Of a DNA stretch of 64,000 bases, positions 60,870 to 64,000 are shown piece after piece. Both the position numbers and the translations under genes were made by a program. Within the stretch, counting starts at the first letter, position 1, and every line of letters begins with the position of its first letter. Origin of the DNA: Rhodosorus marinus (lineage: Eukaryota > Rhodophyta > Stylonematophyceae > Stylonematales > Stylonemataceae). The stretch covers positions 496,001 through 560,000 of the forward strand of contig JAMWBK010000007.1 of assembly GCA_029953675.1 (NCBI GenBank), in the 5' to 3' direction. Below the pieces are notes generated by a model, which saw nothing but the letters and a program-made list of their open reading frames with translations, had not been told where the DNA came from and did not search any database.

Positions 60870-62619
60870 GTTGAAAAGACGTGCCCTAAGATGCAGAAAA
60901 TCACACTGGAGCACGAAAGCAGCTCTGACCGGGAAGACTCCTTCCCCTCACCAAGAAATTTTGTCCTTCCCGACAAGGAATTTCGCAAGAAGACGAGCCA
61001 ACTTTGATCTTGGCTTCCGAGGACAACTTTCCCCATGAAGAGTACAAAGCTACGACGCAGGGAAAAGGAGTCGATACCATTCGTTTCAGCTAGTGCTTGA
61101 GGCCATTGCCAGGCGTGGGGGAAAGAAGGTAGCCGGAACTGTTGCCTCTCCTGTGGTGAGCTTCAGCATTCAATCGACGCAGGACACGAATCTCACAGTT
61201 GCTGAGTTTGAGTCAACCATTGCAAGTTGCTTTTGTGAAGAAGACTGGCTAGAATGCCAGTTCGATACGCCCTCGTGCTGTTTGCTTGGGATTCTAAGGA
61301 GCAGACAAACACAAAGTTTTCAGGGTGCTTCGAAGCGAATGTAGTGAAAGACAAAGGAACAGGAAACGGGTCGAGACGCCGAACGTTCGTACAGGAATAA
61401 CTCCAGGCTGCCGAACCTACCCATTCGGATCGTCGTGAGGATTGCAAGCACTTGGCTGGGACGTCACTCTCCACTGGAAAACTATCACAGCTTTCAAGCG
61501 AGCGCTGACGAACTCATCGCCGCTAGCGTGGAATGTATCCGAAATTTTCGCAGTCAACATCGTAGGGGATTCAGCTACGGTGGGTTATAGAATGCCTGAA
61601 CAGTCTAGTACAAACCCAGTCTAGCAAACAGATAGCAAGATCACTGAACAGTCTCACGGGAAACCTCCTGGTCGCCAAGGCTGCAATCCTGCCGTAGACG
61701 AACCCCTCCCCAGGCTAAACACAACTCGATTTCGGACGTATGTGGTTGAATATCAAAGCAGGCTCCACAGGAGGCTAAAAGCACAGCTCAACGTTCTTTC
61801 CTCAAAGAGCTTTGACAGAGCCTTCTAGCCTTTGGCCAGATCGTCCAGTGCGACCGCCAATCCTGCCCGAGACGAACTCAAACCACCACAAGCGTCGTTA
61901 GGGCGGTCGATCAAACAAGATGTGGAAGGTGGGGGTTGATAGCAACCCTGTTGAGAGGGGCAATTCTTTGGATTCCACGCTATGAGAGTGAATATAGCTA
62001 TTAGCTCCTAGCGCTTCCTAGTAAGAAGAGGTTACATCCTTGTGGCTGCCCACTTTCTATGTCCTCAGACACCCTCCCGGAAGTTGGCAGACTCGTCCTC
62101 AAAACGGAAAGCAAAGCTTCGAGATCTTCTATCCTGCGGAAGCTGGGAAGCTGGTGGGGGAAAACTGCTCCCGTTCGGTGCCGCTGGGGTGACTAGGGTT
62201 TCTAGATAAGGATTTGGGAAGAGGATAGAGGAGCTGGCATGGTTAGTTGAGCTGACCTTCTTTTTGACTCGGTTTTGTCTGGCGAGAGAAGCTGGAAAGG
62301 ACGATACGTTTATAATGAGGATAGAGAAGCAGTGGATTAGTTGGACGGGAATAATTTTGTTTGTTATCTTGGTGGTGGGAGGAAAAGTCTTGTTTATACG
62401 AGAGCTAGGGTTTTTAGGTTTTTGAGGATAGGGAAGAGGTAGGAGGCGGGAGGACTGTACTTCGGACTGACGTTTTTGAGAGGTTTTCGCTGGTGGGGAG
62501 GATGTAAGAGGAGAACACAGTTTTTAGATTTGTATGGATAGGAAGTAGCGAGGGAGGTGCGAGCTGTGTTTTAGTTGGGGACTGCTGGTTTTTAGGTGTT
62601 TGGTCGGCGGGGAGGAAAG
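60870..62619. other. intergenic; RRM-like remnant and RIBA 5' flank
   Basis: Short frames only. A 22-base match to the RRM3 exon of the Nop4/RBM28-like gene lies at 61344-61365. 62150-62619 is G/T-rich with repeated gaggatag-type motifs and leads to the RIBA ATG. Confidence 0.4.
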
Positions 62620-64000
62620 ATGGTGTTAGGGTTTTTGGTTGCGGGAGTTCTTGGAGAGGGACGTGGGAGAAGGGTTAGTGAGGTTGAAGGACGTAAGTTG
62701 AGATATGGGACTGTGATGCGTGCGGTGGTTGGTAGAGGATTTGTTCGAGAGGTGGGTCCTGAGGAGACGGGGAAGGAGGAGGAGGAGGAGGAGGAGGAGG
62801 AGGAGGAGGATTGGTGTTTTGGAGAGGAGAGTGTTGAGAATGCTATCGTGGCGATTAGGGCAGGGCGGTGCGTTGTTGTGACTGATGATAAGGATCGGGA
62901 GAACGAAGGTGATCTTATTGTAGCGTCTGAGAAGGCTTCCCCGGATGTTGTGGCTTTCATGGTTCGATACACCAGCGGCGTGATTTGCAACGCGATGTTG
63001 GGTGAGGATTTGGATCGCCTCCAGCTTGAGGCTATGGTTCACGACAACAGCGATCCGAAGAAGACCGCCTTCACGATCACCTGTGATTACAAAATGGGAA
63101 ACTCTACTGGAATATCAGCTCAGGACAGGTCCCGCACGCTCAGGGCGCTAGCCAATTCTGCCTCGAGACCAGATGACTTTACTCGGCCCGGTCACATATT
63201 TCCGCTTAGGTATAAGGAGGGTGGTGTCCTAAAGCGCGCAGGTCATACAGAGGCGGCTGTCGACTTGGCTCGCCTCGCAGGCTTTCATCCCGCAGGGGCC
63301 CTGTGTGAAATTGTCAACGATACGGACGGGTCCATGGCTCGCATGCCGTATCTTGTGAAGTTTGCAGAAGAACACGACTTGGTGCTCACAAGCATTGCAG
63401 ACCTTGTCAGGTACAGGCGGAAGAAGGACAATCTTGTGAGACGTATTCGGGAAGAGCCTGCGCTCCTTCCAACCCGGTGGGGAACTTTCAAAGCGTATGC
63501 GTACGAATCGAAGATCGACGCGGTGGAGCACGTAGCGCTGGTCTTGGGCTCCAACATGAAGGACAAGACGAGCAAGAATCCGTTCAGTGAAGATGAGCCG
63601 GTACTAGTGAGAGTGCATTCCGAGTGCTGTACTGGAGACGTCTTGGGCTCTCTACGCTGTGACTGCGGGTATCAACTGGACTTTGCACTTCAGAAGATTG
63701 TGGAAGAGGGAAGAGGATGTCTGCTCTACCTGCGAGGTCAGGAAGGTCGTGGGATCGGAATTGGCCATAAAATGCGGGCTTATGCTCTGCAGGTTGGTTT
63801 ACCATCTTCCTCTTGAACCTTCGTGTCTTGTTTTTGGCGCTAAACCCGTGTCGGACTGGCGGTGGCTTTCTTTCTTGTTTTCTCGTACGGATAGGATCAA
63901 GGACGCGATACTGTTCAGGCGAATCAGGAACTGGGGCTGCCCGTTGACTCTCGGGAGTACGGAATTGGAGCTCAAATTCTGGTCGACCTAGGCATTTCTC
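62620..64000 (+). CDS. RIBA: RIBA: bifunctional DHBP synthase/GTP cyclohydrolase II, 3' end outside window
   Basis: Catalyses the two entry steps of riboflavin synthesis in the plastid. Exon 1 is 62620-63792; exon 2 begins at 63895 and runs off the window. The start ([12 protein letters not shown]) resembles a transit peptide; residues about 50-60 are a run of Glu coded by a GAG repeat. The DHBP synthase half has [20 protein letters not shown], then [20 protein letters not shown], with acidic and His metal ligands intact. The cyclohydrolase half has the zinc site [17 protein letters not shown] and [20 protein letters not shown], and exon 2 supplies [20 protein letters not shown]. All key residues are present, so both activities are expected. 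The intron (102 bases) has a GTTGGT donor. Confidence 0.96.

Overview
This window is nuclear DNA from a photosynthetic eukaryote. The genes are spaced out, many carry short spliceosomal introns (about 70-360 bases, GT-AG), and at least seven encode plastid proteins or plastid enzymes. The plastid precursors start with a simple transit peptide and have no secretory signal in front of it. Six of six recognisable ones carry a phenylalanine within the first 3-5 residues, a trait known from red algal and glaucophyte plastid import. I infer a primary-plastid alga, most likely a mesophilic red alga; a glaucophyte is the alternative. The species cannot be named from this sequence.

Layout. 0-5 kb: 3' part of a Nop4/RBM28-type nucleolar RNA-binding protein (+), a small MYCBP-like gene (-) and a weak three-exon gene (-). 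6-11 kb: ALY/REF mRNA export adaptor (-) and a compact diacylglycerol kinase (+). 11.3-17.4 kb: an unrecognised small gene (-), a CYP97-type carotenoid hydroxylase (+) and a Tudor-less SPF30-like protein (+). 18-24 kb: DNA polymerase alpha subunit B (-) and heptameric polyubiquitin (-). 25.1-26.6 kb: a non-autonomous hAT-like transposon with terminal inverted repeats, target duplication and many TAGGGC subterminal motifs. 27-33 kb: a PDZ thylakoid-type protein (+), gamma-carbonic anhydrase (-), LSM2 (-). 33-36 kb: an unresolved coding-like stretch and an 88-bp tandem duplication. 37-46 kb: membrane RING-H2 protein (+), CYP38-type lumenal cyclophilin (+) convergent with a lumenal FKBP (-), and a GPI mannosyltransferase 4-like GT22 enzyme (+). 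47-57 kb: histone H2A.Z (+), PRP38B-like splicing factor (-), a small plastid protein (+), transportin-3-like importin (-). 58-64 kb: SETD9-like methyltransferase (+), a 12-bp minisatellite, a coiled-coil protein (-) and the RIBA riboflavin enzyme (+), cut by the window end.

The genes do not form one pathway. Themes recur: mRNA processing and export (ALY, PRP38B, SPF30-like, LSM2, and transportin-3-like, whose relatives import SR proteins), and thylakoid or plastid upkeep (CYP97, PDZ protein, CYP38, FKBP, RIBA). The 5' flanks share a strong composition signature: the coding strand is G/T-rich just before the start codon, usually with an AT-rich block further upstream. No bacterial-type defence system, CRISPR array, tRNA or rRNA was seen.
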